A stretch of 64,000 nucleotides of DNA, from positions 372,001 to 436,000 of the forward strand of contig NZ_JAMTCO010000006.1 in assembly GCF_024171925.1 (NCBI RefSeq), read 5' to 3'. The DNA comes from Actinokineospora diospyrosa (GTDB lineage: Bacteria; Actinomycetota; Actinomycetes; Mycobacteriales; Pseudonocardiaceae). The translations under genes were made by a program, and so were the position numbers. Shown here piece by piece: positions 45,973-54,970 of the stretch. The notes below the pieces were generated by a model. The model searched no databases, was not told where the DNA came from, and saw nothing but the letters and a program-made list of their open reading frames with translations. Each line of letters opens with the position of its first letter. Within the stretch, counting starts at the first letter, position 1.

Positions 45973-46384
45973 AGGGTACTCCGGAACGTTGAGGGACGGT
46001 CTGCGCGACGTGGGCCACTAGATCCAGGCGCACGTCGCGGACGCGACGCGTAGGCAGCCCGCAGCGGTGCGGGCGAGACCGCCCCTGAACCATACAGGAC
46101 CGAACCGCCGCTGTGCGATGAAATCGCGCCAACCGGCCGTACGTCGCACGAGCAGGCGGCGTCGACACAGGCTGTGCGCGACCGCGTGGCGAGGTTGAGG
46201 GAGGGCTGTTCGGCTTCGGGGAACTGTCGCTCGCCCCGGCGGCCTTCGTGGGTGACGAGGTGTTGAGACAGCCGCGGCCGCGGTTCTGGCGATCATCTCG
46301 AGCGCACTGCGTACCGTGTTCGGATCCGACCACTAGCGACAGCGCGGCGACCTTGGGGTCCTAACAGGACTGTTTGACGGATCG
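45973..46384. other. Intergenic stretch
   Basis: About 410 bp with no supported gene. It holds the upstream region of the helicase and a GCCACTAG octamer at 46014-46021. Short open frames show no domain. Confidence 0.5.
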
Positions 46385-46825
46385 TCAGCGCTTGCCCGCG
46401 ACCAGGATGACGAGGAACTGGCCACCGCCCGGTTCGACGTTCGCGGTCACGGGTAGCCCGGGCGCCAACCGGGAGAAGCGGTCCACCAGCCACTCCGCGG
46501 TCTCGTGCGCGTCCTGCTTGGTCGGGCAGCGGCCGACCATCTCGCGACCGCCCTTGCGCTCCAGCCGCCCGGCGACGGTGATCAGCGGCGCGGGCTCGAC
46601 CACGTGCAGCCGGTCCGGCCAGGGGATGACGACCTTGACCGCGCCCTTGCGGGTGTTGCACCCCCGGTGCGCCAGCCGCTCCGCGAGCTTGGCCTTCCGG
46701 TCGGCGGTACGGCTGTCGACACTGGGCCCGCGCGGGTCGTTCACCGACATCTCGGCGTCGACCGGCTCGTCGCACACCCAGCACCGCCAGCCGTCGCGTT
46801 CGGCCACGTCATCGAGGAGACTCAC
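46385..46825 (-). CDS. HNH-like zinc-finger protein, actinobacterial conserved
   Basis: The 146-residue protein has two knuckles typical of HNH-like folds: CWVCDEPVD near residues 15-23 and HRGCNTRKG near 53-61, giving four zinc ligands (Cys and Cys/His). MSVNDPRGPSVDSRTADRKA lies between them. The C-terminal half (LERKGGREMVGRCPT, LPVTANVEPGGGQFLV) looks like a separate alpha/beta domain. Nuclease activity is not shown; the conserved HN of true HNH is only partly kept. It is probably a DNA-binding or repair-linked protein. Confidence 0.7.
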   Translation of the reverse strand: MSLLDDVAERDGWRCWVCDEPVDAEMSVNDPRGPSVDSRTADRKAKLAERLAHRGCNTRKGAVKVVIPWPDRLHVVEPAPLITVAGRLERKGGREMVGRCPTKQDAHETAEWLVDRFSRLAPGLPVTANVEPGGGQFLVILVAGKR

Positions 46826-46959
46826 CCGAGCAAACTAGCCTGCCCCGCCGCCGCCCCGCCCACCAGCACCCGCGCCACCGATCTGCGCTGGATCTGCGGT
46901 CCGTCTGCGCCCCGCCCATACGGTCTGGGCAAGTCGGTTCGGATGCGGAGGAGTGGATC

Positions 46960-47934
46960 GTGGCCGCGACACGTGGGAGTTCGCTTGAGGTCGGGCGCGG
47001 CGGGAACACGCCCCTGGTGGACGTGGTCGCCGCGTTCACCGCCGTGCCTGCGCGGGGGAAGTCGTGCGTGGCCGACCGGCCGGTGGTCGACTCGGATCCG
47101 ATCGGTCACTACCAGGGCATGGGCGTGTACCGGGACCGCTGGGTGATCCTGACGCACAGCACGCTGATCTGGGACGCGGGCTGGTTCACCGTGTGGGACC
47201 GCGAGACCGGCGAGGTCGCGGTCCACCCGATCCCGACCCCGGGCGGCATGCGGCACCCGGGTGGCCTGCAGGTCATCGGGGACTACCTGGTGCTCGGGGT
47301 CGAACCGACGGCCGAGGTGTCGTTGCCGTCGCTGGTGCGGTTCTACGACCTGCGCGACATCGAGCGCAGCGGACCGACGCCGTTGCCCGAGCCGCAGGTG
47401 ACGGTGCCGGGCCGGAGCGCGGCCGCCGTCGGGATCGCTCAGCTGGGCGACCAGCACGTGCTCGCCGTCTACGGCAGCGACCCGTGCGGGAAGACCTACT
47501 TCTACCGGTCCAACGGGCGCCCCCTCGGTGACCCGGCCTTGACGTTCGACACCGAGTTCCCCATCGTCGAGTTCCGCGCCGACGTCGACGGGACGAAGAC
47601 CGGGTACGACAACATCGCCTTGCTGACCAGCATCGCGGGCGAGCTTTACATGATCGGCCTACGGGGCGTCATGCACTGCGTCGACATGGAAGACCATGCC
47701 GACCTCTGGCACATCCACGTCGACCCCCGCGCCCCCGAGGCCGAGTTCGTCGCCACACGCGAGTTCACCACCGAGGGCTGGGGACCACTGAGCCCACACT
47801 TCCGATTCGGCGCAGGCGCCGCCCCTGTCGGGGAGACCGAGCTCGAACTCTTCTGCAGCTCCCGAAGCGCCCTAGCCGGTTTGGGCATGTGCCTCTTCAC
47901 CGACGGCCCGGCCTGGTCCTCCGAACGGCCGTGA
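46960..47934 (+). CDS. Hypothetical beta-propeller-like protein
   Basis: A 324-residue protein with repeating strand-rich segments such as GHYQGMGVYRDRWVILTHS, WDAGWFTVWDRETGEVAV, PGGLQVIGDYLVLGVEP and LGDQHVLAVYGSDPCGK. The pattern is that of WD/kelch-like propellers. There is no signal peptide or catalytic motif. It lies divergent from the HNH-like gene. The start is GTG 46960. Confidence 0.65.
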   Translation: MAATRGSSLEVGRGGNTPLVDVVAAFTAVPARGKSCVADRPVVDSDPIGHYQGMGVYRDRWVILTHSTLIWDAGWFTVWDRETGEVAVHPIPTPGGMRHPGGLQVIGDYLVLGVEPTAEVSLPSLVRFYDLRDIERSGPTPLPEPQVTVPGRSAAAVGIAQLGDQHVLAVYGSDPCGKTYFYRSNGRPLGDPALTFDTEFPIVEFRADVDGTKTGYDNIALLTSIAGELYMIGLRGVMHCVDMEDHADLWHIHVDPRAPEAEFVATREFTTEGWGPLSPHFRFGAGAAPVGETELELFCSSRSALAGLGMCLFTDGPAWSSERP

Positions 47935-47935
47935 C

Positions 47936-48451
47936 GTGCCCCTTGAGCCATCGCCTGTCATAGGCGACGCGGTCGAGCGCCACGAGAGTGGTAACGGCCA
48001 GGGTGCTGTGCCGGACATCGTCCTCTATCGCCCCGCTGACGGATCGTTGCGGGTGATCCTCAAGAACGCCGGTGGCGGTTTCAGCGGATATGGCGGTAAT
48101 CCGATCCGGACCGGGCTCGGGGCTCCCACGTGGGCTGGGGTGGCGGACCTCGACGGTGACGGGCAGCGCGACGACATTGCTTGGTGGAGCGGGACCACCT
48201 TGTCTACGTTGGTAGCCCCGAACTTCACCACCAGTTCCTCCACACCAGGCCTCCAGCCAGGAACCTGGCACGATGTCTTGGACTACAACGGTGACGGCCG
48301 CGATGACGTCGTTCTCTTCCGTCCGGCGGATGGATCGTTGCGGGTGATCCTCAAAGACCCCGGTGGCGGCTTCAACGGATACAGCGGCAACCCCATCAGG
48401 ACCGGCCTCACCACACCGATCTGGGCGGGCACAAGTTCCTACAACGGTTGA
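47936..48451 (+). CDS. FG-GAP/VCBS-like repeat protein fragment
   Basis: This 171-residue product holds two near-identical ~65-residue repeats, each with RPADGSLRVILK, a glycine-rich GGGF, and NPIRTGL. Between them are Ca2+-type loops DLDGDGQRDD and DYNGDGRDDV. FG-GAP proteins are normally long and secreted; here there is no signal peptide. It starts 1 nt after the previous stop. It may be the tail of a lost secreted protein. Confidence 0.6.
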   Translation: MPLEPSPVIGDAVERHESGNGQGAVPDIVLYRPADGSLRVILKNAGGGFSGYGGNPIRTGLGAPTWAGVADLDGDGQRDDIAWWSGTTLSTLVAPNFTTSSSTPGLQPGTWHDVLDYNGDGRDDVVLFRPADGSLRVILKDPGGGFNGYSGNPIRTGLTTPIWAGTSSYNG

Positions 48452-48543
48452 CACCATGCCCGCCCGGCTTGTGGTGCCATCGACGACCTGGTCGTAATCT
48501 CCTCGCGGGTTACGCCCAGCTGTCCGTACGATGCGGCGCCGTG

Positions 48544-49353
48544 ATGTCACCGCGCGCTGTCCCGCCCGACTCCGTGATCGCCGCGTTCGGCGTTGGGCAC
48601 GAACCGGTTCTGTTGGAGGGCGGTCAAGGGGGGACTTGGCGCGCGGGGCAGGTGATCCTCAAACCGGTCGAGTTCTTGGCCGAGACGTTGTGGCGGGCCG
48701 AGGTGTTCGACGGACTGGCTGAGTCGTCCGCGTTTCGAGTTGCTCGTCCACTGAGGACGGCGGCCGGTGCTTGGGTGTGCGAGGGCTGGGAGGCGAGTCG
48801 GTTCGTCGAAGGGGAGCCGGATGTCAGCCGCACGGATGACCAGTTGCGTGCTGGGATCGCCTTTCACGCCGCCGTCGCTGATCTGCCCTGTCCGGCCTTC
48901 CTTGAGCAGCGCGACGACGCCTGGTCGCATGGAGATCGTGTTGCCTGGCAAGACGTAGCCCACCGGGCATCAGCTCCCGCCACGCGACTGCTTCGGCCGC
49001 TGTTCGACGCGAGACGGCCGGTGTCCCTGATATCCCAATTGGTTCACGGCGACCTCCCCGGCAACGTCCTGTTCGCCGAGGGCCTGCCACCGGCCATCAT
49101 TGACTGGCCCCCGTACTGGCGCCCCACCGCGTGGGCCTCGGCGGTCGCGGTTGCTGATGCCCTGTGTTGGTACGACGCGGAACCCGACCTGATCACCCGC
49201 TGGCAACACCTGCCCGAGTGGCCGCAGATGCTCATCCGCGCGTTGATCTACCGGATCGTCACCCACGACCGGGCGTTCGGAGCAATAGGGTGGACACCCG
49301 ATCACGTCGGCGCCTACGAACCCGTGATCGCACTGGTTCTCAGCAGCAGGTGA
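48544..49353 (+). CDS. TIGR02569-like aminoglycoside phosphotransferase-fold protein
   Basis: The ~269-residue protein has WRAGQVILKPV (Lys), the catalytic loop LVHGDLPGNVLF (HGD...N) and the DFG-like IIDWPPYWRP. It fits the TIGR02569 actinobacterial group. It may phosphorylate a small molecule; antibiotic resistance is possible but not shown. I chose ATG 48544; GTG 48541 or a longer form to 48448 are alternatives. Confidence 0.8.
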   Translation: MSPRAVPPDSVIAAFGVGHEPVLLEGGQGGTWRAGQVILKPVEFLAETLWRAEVFDGLAESSAFRVARPLRTAAGAWVCEGWEASRFVEGEPDVSRTDDQLRAGIAFHAAVADLPCPAFLEQRDDAWSHGDRVAWQDVAHRASAPATRLLRPLFDARRPVSLISQLVHGDLPGNVLFAEGLPPAIIDWPPYWRPTAWASAVAVADALCWYDAEPDLITRWQHLPEWPQMLIRALIYRIVTHDRAFGAIGWTPDHVGAYEPVIALVLSSR

Positions 49354-49356
49354 AAC

Positions 49357-49382
49357 GGTGCCCGGGCAAGTGCCCGGGCACC
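49357..49382. terminator. Hairpin terminator between convergent genes
   Basis: GGTGCCCGGGC pairs with GCCCGGGCACC around a 4-nt loop. It lies between the convergent TIGR02569-like and protease genes. Confidence 0.8.
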
Positions 49383-49389
49383 ATTGCCA

Positions 49390-50616
49390 CTAGGACGGAT
49401 TGAGCTTGATGGCGAAATCGTTGAAGATCGACCACACGTCGACCCAACCGAGGCCGCCGGTGCAGACCTTGTTGGCGTCGCAGCCGGAGCCGACGCTGAT
49501 GATGCCGTTGAGCTGGCGGGAGTTGGGGTCGTTGATGTAGATCACCGGACCACCGCTGTCGCCGCCGCGGCCGACGACGCCGCCGCTGTGCGGGACGCCC
49601 CAGCTGCCGCGCACGGTCGTGCCGTTGGCCGACCAGCTCGCGGTGCCCGCTTGGGTCGTCCTGATGTTGCAGATGACCTTGGAGTTGTAGCCGAGCTGGC
49701 AGGTGAAGTCACCGACCGCTACGTTGCGCACGCCGTTGAGGTAACGGGTGTAGCCCGTCGCGTCCACGCCGTCCCAGGTGTAGCGGTTGGTCCGCGCCTC
49801 GATGAACGCCGAGTCGATCGCGGGCCGGGTGTACTTGACCTGGCCGATGAAGTTGCCGCCCGCGGTGTAGACGTTGGCCCCGACGCCGTAGCAGTGGGCC
49901 GCGGTGACCAGCCACTGGCGGCCGTCCCACGTGCTGATGGCCGGGATGCCGCTGGTGCAGTAGGACTGCCCACCGGAGGCGGGGCCGAGCGCGGCGCCTG
50001 CGTAGAACGGGGCAGTGTCGTTCCAGCGGGTCAGGAGCTTGGTCGTCGGTGCCTTGCTGATGCGGATCTCCGGCGCCGCCGTCGCGCTCCGCTGCCGCGC
50101 GACGGTTGCCGAGGCGAAGTGCGCCCGCGCGGCCTCCGGCTTGTCCACCGCGAGTTCCACGGTGCCGCCGTCGACCGAGCTGCCCGCCAAGACCACCGTG
50201 AACGGCAGGTCCGACCGGCTGCTGACGGCCAAGAGCTCCTCGCGGACCTGCAGCCAGGTCTTCTTCCCCTGCACGATGGTGATCAGCCGGGTGTCGACCT
50301 TCGGTTCCAGCTTGGCCACCGCGGCGATGAAGTCCCGACCCTGCCGCACGTCGGTCAGGTAGACGTTGATCTTCCGGTAGTCGGCGGCCATCTCCACCTG
50401 CGTGTAGATGTCCGCTCGAGCCCCCTGCCCCACCCTGGCCACCGCGTCGGCGGCCACCCGCAACGGCTCCAGCACCTTCCCCTGCCGCTCCGGCGACATG
50501 GCGGCCACCACGTCAGCCGAAAGCGCCTGAGGTGCTGCCTGCGCCGAAACCCCCGCTATCGGCAATACGGCAAGAGCCCCGGCGATCGCAAGGGCTCTTC
50601 GTAACGCTATTTTCAT
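49390..50616 (-). CDS. Secreted trypsin-like serine protease (S1) with pro-region
   Basis: The 408-residue precursor has a signal peptide (MKIALRRALAIAGALAVLPI, cut near AQAA), a ~150-residue pro-region (about 35-195), and a mature S1 domain. The catalytic triad is His in VTAAHCYG, Asp in RPAIDSAFIEA, and Ser in GRGGDSGGPVIY. A pro-region before the mature domain is the arrangement of alpha-lytic-type proteases, whose pro-region acts as a folding chaperone. It is exported and degrades proteins outside the cell. Its TAG stop lies in a GCCACTAG octamer. Confidence 0.93.
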   Translation of the reverse strand: MKIALRRALAIAGALAVLPIAGVSAQAAPQALSADVVAAMSPERQGKVLEPLRVAADAVARVGQGARADIYTQVEMAADYRKINVYLTDVRQGRDFIAAVAKLEPKVDTRLITIVQGKKTWLQVREELLAVSSRSDLPFTVVLAGSSVDGGTVELAVDKPEAARAHFASATVARQRSATAAPEIRISKAPTTKLLTRWNDTAPFYAGAALGPASGGQSYCTSGIPAISTWDGRQWLVTAAHCYGVGANVYTAGGNFIGQVKYTRPAIDSAFIEARTNRYTWDGVDATGYTRYLNGVRNVAVGDFTCQLGYNSKVICNIRTTQAGTASWSANGTTVRGSWGVPHSGGVVGRGGDSGGPVIYINDPNSRQLNGIISVGSGCDANKVCTGGLGWVDVWSIFNDFAIKLNPS

Positions 50617-51030
50617 CAGTACCCCTAGTTTCGTAGCTCACTGAACATGAGAAAGTCCCGACGCACCTGACCGGCCTGTACCACGGACCCAGCACATTTC
50701 GCTTGTCGACGGACACGAACGCTACGAACACCTGCACAACCCCGACCACTTCGCGCCGGGCATCCTCCGTTACCCCGAAGAGAACCATGGGAGCACAGAC
50801 CCAGTGTTACCCGATACCCCTGTTCTTGCTGTCAACCTCAGTCGTTAATCTCGCGGAAGCCTGGTAGTGATTCCCCGTCGCCTTTACACCAATGAAGACG
50901 AGCATGCAATTGCCCCCGACTGGCCAACAGTGGAGGGGGAGTGTTTCAGCATCGGCACGCTACCGACGATCGTCCGCTTGCCCTGACCTTCTGCACCTCG
51001 GCCTTGTCCGTCTATGGCAGGGTTGTCGCC
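50617..51030. other. Intergenic stretch between divergent genes
   Basis: About 410 bp. It holds the promoters of the protease and the GNAT gene. A plus-strand stretch 50651-50827 is open, ends in TAA and has good codon bias (LVDGHERYEHLHNPDHF), but has no start codon, so it may be a gene scrap. Confidence 0.45.
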
Positions 51031-51555
51031 ATGACAGCTGGGTTGACGCCGGGTTACGGGGTTCCACTTGAGACGGACCGCTTGCTGCTCAGGCCGTGGC
51101 GGGTGGCCGACGCCGTCATCCAGCGTGAACTGTGGACCGAACGCGACCCGCGAGTGCCACCACACCGTCACATCGATGCCGATGGGCGTCCTACGGTCGC
51201 GGAGCTGGAGGACGCAATCCGGGCCAACGGACCATCGACGAGGCGGTTGCTGGCGGTCGAGCTGAAGGCCGCAGGCGACGTCATCGGGTACTGCGGACTG
51301 GTCGGTGGGGGAGAGGAACCAGAATTGGCGTTCGAGCTACTCCGCCGGTTCTGGGGCAGGGGATACGCGACCGAGGCCGCATTGGCCGTTCTGGACTGGG
51401 CGAGAGCCTCCGGTTACACACGCCTGTTGGCCACGGTCTGGGAGTGGAACACCGCGTCTCGCCGAGTGCTGGCCAAGGTCGGTTTCACCGAGACCGGACG
51501 GGAGGAGTCGGACCCGGTCCACGGGATCACGCTGTTCACCGCGCGACAGCTCTGA
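51031..51555 (+). CDS. GNAT family N-acetyltransferase (RimJ/RimL-like)
   Basis: This 174-residue protein has LETDRLLLRPWRVADA at the start, ELAFELLRRFWGRGYATEAA with the acetyl-CoA-binding loop, and WNTASRRVLAKVGF near the end. This is the RimJ/L subgroup, which acetylates protein N-termini or small amines. I chose ATG 51031 with AGGG upstream; ATG 50941 would add a 30-residue tail that does not fit the family. Confidence 0.9.
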   Translation: MTAGLTPGYGVPLETDRLLLRPWRVADAVIQRELWTERDPRVPPHRHIDADGRPTVAELEDAIRANGPSTRRLLAVELKAAGDVIGYCGLVGGGEEPELAFELLRRFWGRGYATEAALAVLDWARASGYTRLLATVWEWNTASRRVLAKVGFTETGREESDPVHGITLFTARQL

Positions 51556-51705
51556 AGCGGCCGGGTTTCCAACCGCGAAGCCGAGCAGGCGGGCACACCG
51601 ACGGCCTGTGGCGACCGAGCACCCCGGCTCTGGATAGCCCCATCAGGTCCGAGGCCGACCGGGGTCACGGTCGCCACAGGCGCCCAACGCCGTCGAGGGC
51701 AGCGA

Positions 51706-52155
51706 CTACCGGGACGAGGTGGCGCTGCGATTCCTGGACAGGGCCACGCCGAGGCCGATCATGCCGATGGCCAGACCGAGGTGCAGCCAGTTGTCGGCGG
51801 TGTTGACCGGCACGAAGTTGGCGGCGCTGTCGTGGTCGATGACGATCCCGTACAGCCAGAGCACGAGGTAGACGACTCCGCCGCCGATCAGGTACGACCG
51901 GGCACTGCTCGCGGTGCGGCCCAGCGCCAGGCCCGCGACGCCGAAGGCGAGGTGCACGAGGTTGTGCAGCACCGAGACGGCGAAGACCCCGAGCAGGGCC
52001 GCCTCGGAGTGGTGGCCCGCGAAGGTGAGCTGGTCGTAGTTGGTGGTGGCGCCGGGGATGAAACCCAGGATCCCGACGAGCAGGAACACCGCGCCGACGA
52101 CGGTCGCGGCCAGCTGAACCGGTTGCTTGGTGGACGTGGTGCGCGAGGTGGTCAT
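51706..52155 (-). CDS. DUF4383 membrane protein
   Basis: The 149-residue protein has four predicted membrane segments (AATVVGAVFLLVGILGF, LLGVFAVSVLHNLVHLAFGV, YLIGGGVVYLVLWLYGIV, WLHLGLAIGMIGLGVAL). The conserved HNLVHL and NTADNWLHL motifs are the DUF4383 hallmark. Function is unknown. GAGGAGC lies before ATG 52155. Confidence 0.88.
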   Translation of the reverse strand: MTTSRTTSTKQPVQLAATVVGAVFLLVGILGFIPGATTNYDQLTFAGHHSEAALLGVFAVSVLHNLVHLAFGVAGLALGRTASSARSYLIGGGVVYLVLWLYGIVIDHDSAANFVPVNTADNWLHLGLAIGMIGLGVALSRNRSATSSR

Positions 52156-52423
52156 GTATCGCTCCTCGTATCGTGGTGGGCGCCCTGTGCGGCGCTGTTG
52201 CAGAGGCGCGGGAATGAGCACCGGGGGCCGGGGTACTCGAGCGATGTCGAAGTTCCTCCACTACCCGGCCCGGATACCACCGTGCGACGGGAGTAAACAG
52301 GCGACCGCTCCACGTGGCGGCCGGCTCCGCCTGCTTGGGGCACGTGGGCAGGTAGCCGTGGTGATGCGGGTACGCATCACCACCGGTTGGCGCGAGGCGG
52401 ACAACACGCACTGACGACGTGAG

Positions 52424-52651
52424 TTAGCGCCCGCCTCTGAACAAGCGGCCGCCCGCGCGGTTCTGGGCCGTTCTGCGGATCTTGCTGGTGCCGCCCGATT
52501 CCGCCAACGCGGTGAGGACTGGCAGTGAGGTGGACTCACTGCCAGCAGGCCTTGCATCCAGGTGCTCGTCGCCGCCAAGTTGACGGTCGTGGGGATCTCG
52601 ATGGTCAGGTAGGTCGACCCAGTCGCGGCACTGTTGCCCCACGCGTGTCAC
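52424..52651 (-). pseudogene. Decayed copy of the RHS immunity gene C-terminus
   Basis: The DNA aligns over about 230 bp with the 3' end of the immunity gene at 54416-54970. The encoded ends match closely: SESTSLPVLTALAESG and KIRRTAQNRAG here, SESTSLPVLAALAESG and KIRNAAQNRAG there. One T is missing near 52528 (CTCACTGCC versus CTCACTTGCC), which breaks the frame between TSTWMQGLLA and SESTSLP. The 5' half is lost. It keeps its stop (TAA). Confidence 0.8.
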
Positions 52652-52728
52652 AACTTCCCGAGTTCATGAATAACTCGATCACCTGGGACCAGGGCAGCGA
52701 ATTGGCGGACCACCGGAGCCCTGCACCA

Positions 52729-52894
52729 CTAGTGGCGCGACCCAGAACGTCGACCATGTCTCGACCCGCCCACGACGTGCCTGGCGGCGTTGCCGAAACG
52801 CCCAAGTACATCCAGTACGAGGACGTTCCGGCGCCTTGCCGGCCACGCCGTGGACCCGCCGATACACGGCCAACGTTCTGAGTCGAGCCACTAG
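52729..52894. repeat. 166-bp element with inverted CTAG-repeat ends
   Basis: The left end CTAGTGGCGCGACCCAGAAC is an arm of the 46-bp palindrome. The right end ACGTTCTGAGTCGAGCCACTAG-like sequence (52873-52894) is the other arm. About 118 bp of unrelated DNA lie between them. The layout is that of a small non-autonomous element or a REPIN. It lies beside the decayed immunity copy. Confidence 0.75.
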
Positions 52895-52936
52895 AACCCC
52901 GTCATTGCAGCCCTCTCTCGTCCGCCACCGCCGGTG

Positions 52937-52975
52937 CCGACCGGCAACCGCCACCCGGGAGCGGTTGCCGGTCGG
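52937..52975. terminator. Hairpin terminator of the SapA-like gene
   Basis: CCGACCGGCAACCGC pairs with GCGGTTGCCGGTCGG around a 9-nt loop (15 bp). It lies 10 nt beyond the TAG stop of the leftward gene. Confidence 0.8.
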
Positions 52976-52984
52976 GTCGTGCCA

Positions 52985-53389
52985 CTAGCCGCAGTTGGTC
53001 CGCCAGACCGTCACGCTGTCGGAGTCGATGGCCCCACCCCAGTCGACGCACACGCCTGCGGCGTGGCGGTACACCGGACCCGCGTACGTGCCGTAGTCGC
53101 CCATGTCTTCGACCCAGGTGAGCTCGTCGGACCGCGAGACCTTCGCGGTCATCGGCAGCTTGGGGCCGGGGTTGTCGCGCACGGTCACGACGCAGTTGAG
53201 GCCGCTGCTCCTGCTGTAGGTGAGGAACACCGTGCCGCCGATCAGGTCGTATCGGTTGACCACGCCGTACCCGCTGCCGCAGGCGCCGTTGTAGGAGGCC
53301 GCGGTCGCGACCCCGGGTACCAAGACCGCCGTGCCCAGTGCCATCCCGACCGCCGCCAGGGCAGCGACCGCATTGCGAGCCACTCTCAT
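52985..53389 (-). CDS. sapA: Spore-associated protein A (SapA)-like secreted protein
   Basis: The 134-residue precursor has a signal peptide (MRVARNAVAALAAVGMALG, cut near ATAA). The mature part starts SYNGACGSGYGVVN and contains AGPVYRHAAGVCVDWGGAI, ending RTNCG. Four Cys probably form two disulfides. The SapA family is found on spore or cell surfaces of actinomycetes; its role is not known. The stop codon sits in a GCCACTAG octamer. Confidence 0.87.
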   Translation of the reverse strand: MRVARNAVAALAAVGMALGTAVLVPGVATAASYNGACGSGYGVVNRYDLIGGTVFLTYSRSSGLNCVVTVRDNPGPKLPMTAKVSRSDELTWVEDMGDYGTYAGPVYRHAAGVCVDWGGAIDSDSVTVWRTNCG

Positions 53390-53541
53390 CGTGTTCCCCT
53401 CGTCGTTGGGTGATCGCGCAGCGGGCCATCACGCGTTCAGTCGATGTCCGTGCTGCCCGACCCTGCGAAGATCACACGGTCCGTACGTTGTCCGACAGGG
53501 GTTTACACACCCTGACAACAGTCCTGACAGGGGAGCCATCG

Positions 53542-54383
53542 ATGCTCGACGAGCACGGTGAATCGCGGCGGGAGGCTGCTCGTCGGTTCGCCGAGCACCT
53601 GCGGGAACTGCGGGCGGCGGCGGGGCAGCCCTCGTTGCGGCAGATGGCGGCCCGCTCGGGTCGTATCTCGCACACGACCTTGCACGACTGCCTCTCCGGC
53701 GCGCGGCTCCCGTCCTGGGAAGCGACCCGCGAGTTCGTCCGGGCCTGCGCCGGGACGAGCAGGAGTGGCGAGCGCGCTGGGTCGCCGCGTCGGCACCGGC
53801 CGGGCCGGGCGATGCCGCTGCGGAGGAAGCCGAACCCGAAGAAGCCGAACCCGCGCCCGGCGGCTCCACCACCGATGCCCGTGAGCGCGGCCCTCGGCGC
53901 CTGCTGATCCTGTTGGCCGCCGGTGCCGCGCTAGCGATCGCCATCCTGGTGCTGCTGATCCCGAGCAGCCAGGACACCGAGGCGGGAGCACCGGCGCCGA
54001 GCACCCCGCAGGTGCCGGGACCCCTGGTCGCCGATGATCGGGCCCGGTTCGTCGGCGACATCACCATCCCCGATGGCACGGTGGTCGCTCCCGGAGCCCA
54101 CTTCACCAAGGTCTGGGAGATCGAGAACGCGGGCCTGGCGATCTGGCGTGGCCGCTACCTCGAACGCGAGGACCTCCCGGTGGCGCCGGACGCGTGTCAG
54201 ACCCCTGACCGCATCGCCATCGGCGACACGTTGCCCAACGACCGGGTGAAGATCAGTGTCAACGTCACCGCGCCCGCGGCGGCCACGACCTGCATGGTCA
54301 AGTGGAAGATGGTGGACGTGGACGGGCGGCGCTTCTTCCCCTCGTCGCGCCCGGTGTACTTCCTCGTCCACGTGCACGGGTAG
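53542..54383 (+). pseudogene. XRE HTH - TM - NBR1-Ig-like protein, broken by a 1-nt frameshift
   Basis: The first part (from ATG 53542) is an XRE-type helix-turn-helix: FAEHLRELRAAAGQPSLRQM, ISHTTLHDCLSGARLPSWEA. The frame then leaves the expected sequence. In the +2 frame it continues DEQEWRARWVAASAPAGP, a Glu/Pro-rich linker, a membrane segment (LLILLAAGAALAIAILVLLI) and an NBR1-Ig-like domain (DITIPDGTVVAPG, KVWEIENAG, CMVKWKMVD). Restoring one G in the GGG near 53750 joins both as one ~280-residue protein. Such anchored HTH proteins occur in many actinobacteria. Confidence 0.8.
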
Positions 54384-54415
54384 CGCCGCACGGCCAACCC
54401 GCGCGGGCGCTCGAA

Positions 54416-54970
54416 CTAGCGCCCGTCTCTGAGTTGGCGGCTACCCGCGCGGTTCTGGGCTGCGTTCCGGATCTTCTTGGTGCTGCCCGATTCCGCCAGC
54501 GCGGCGAGGACTGGTAGTGAGGTGGACTCACTTGCCAGCAGGCTCTGCATCCAGTTGCTGGTCGTAGCCAAGTCCGCGGCCGCCGGGATCTCGCCCGACG
54601 CGATAGCCAGGTAGGTCGTCCAGTCGTGGATGCGGTGGCGGACGAACTCGCGTTCGGTTGGTGTGGCGAGATGCTCGAACTCCGGAGCCAAGGCGGCAGC
54701 CCAACGCTCGAATCCGGCTGAGTCAGAGAAAGTTGGCGCGACCGCGTCAATGAACGCAACAACGGCGGACTTTGCGACCACGTTCACCGGGTCCCGCAAG
54801 AAGACGCGTACGACGATCTCGTCGAGGTCGCCGCGCGGCCCCTCCGCGACCGCCGACACGACCTGCCGGTAGGCCGACGAACGCACGTGCTCGTCGGCCA
54901 TGGCGGCGTCGATATCCACGTCGGTGACGTCCGCGGCCGCCAGCAGGGCGGCCAAGTCGGCTCGGGTCAT
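54416..54970 (-). CDS. Immunity protein for the ESX-type RHS toxin
   Basis: The 184-residue all-helical protein starts at ATG 54970, sharing one base with the toxin stop (TGATG). It contains VDIDAAMADEHVRSSAYRQV, IVVRVFLRDPVNVVAKSAVV and WTTYLAIASGEIP. The pattern suggests HEAT-like helical repeats. A decayed copy lies at 52424-52651, which is common for immunity genes. The family is not recognised. Confidence 0.75.
   Translation of the reverse strand: MTRADLAALLAAADVTDVDIDAAMADEHVRSSAYRQVVSAVAEGPRGDLDEIVVRVFLRDPVNVVAKSAVVAFIDAVAPTFSDSAGFERWAAALAPEFEHLATPTEREFVRHRIHDWTTYLAIASGEIPAAADLATTSNWMQSLLASESTSLPVLAALAESGSTKKIRNAAQNRAGSRQLRDGR

Noticed and set aside
50651-50827. Open stretch with good codon bias (HERYEHLHNPDHF)
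   Set aside because: There is no start codon and no recognised family; mentioned only as a possible scrap.
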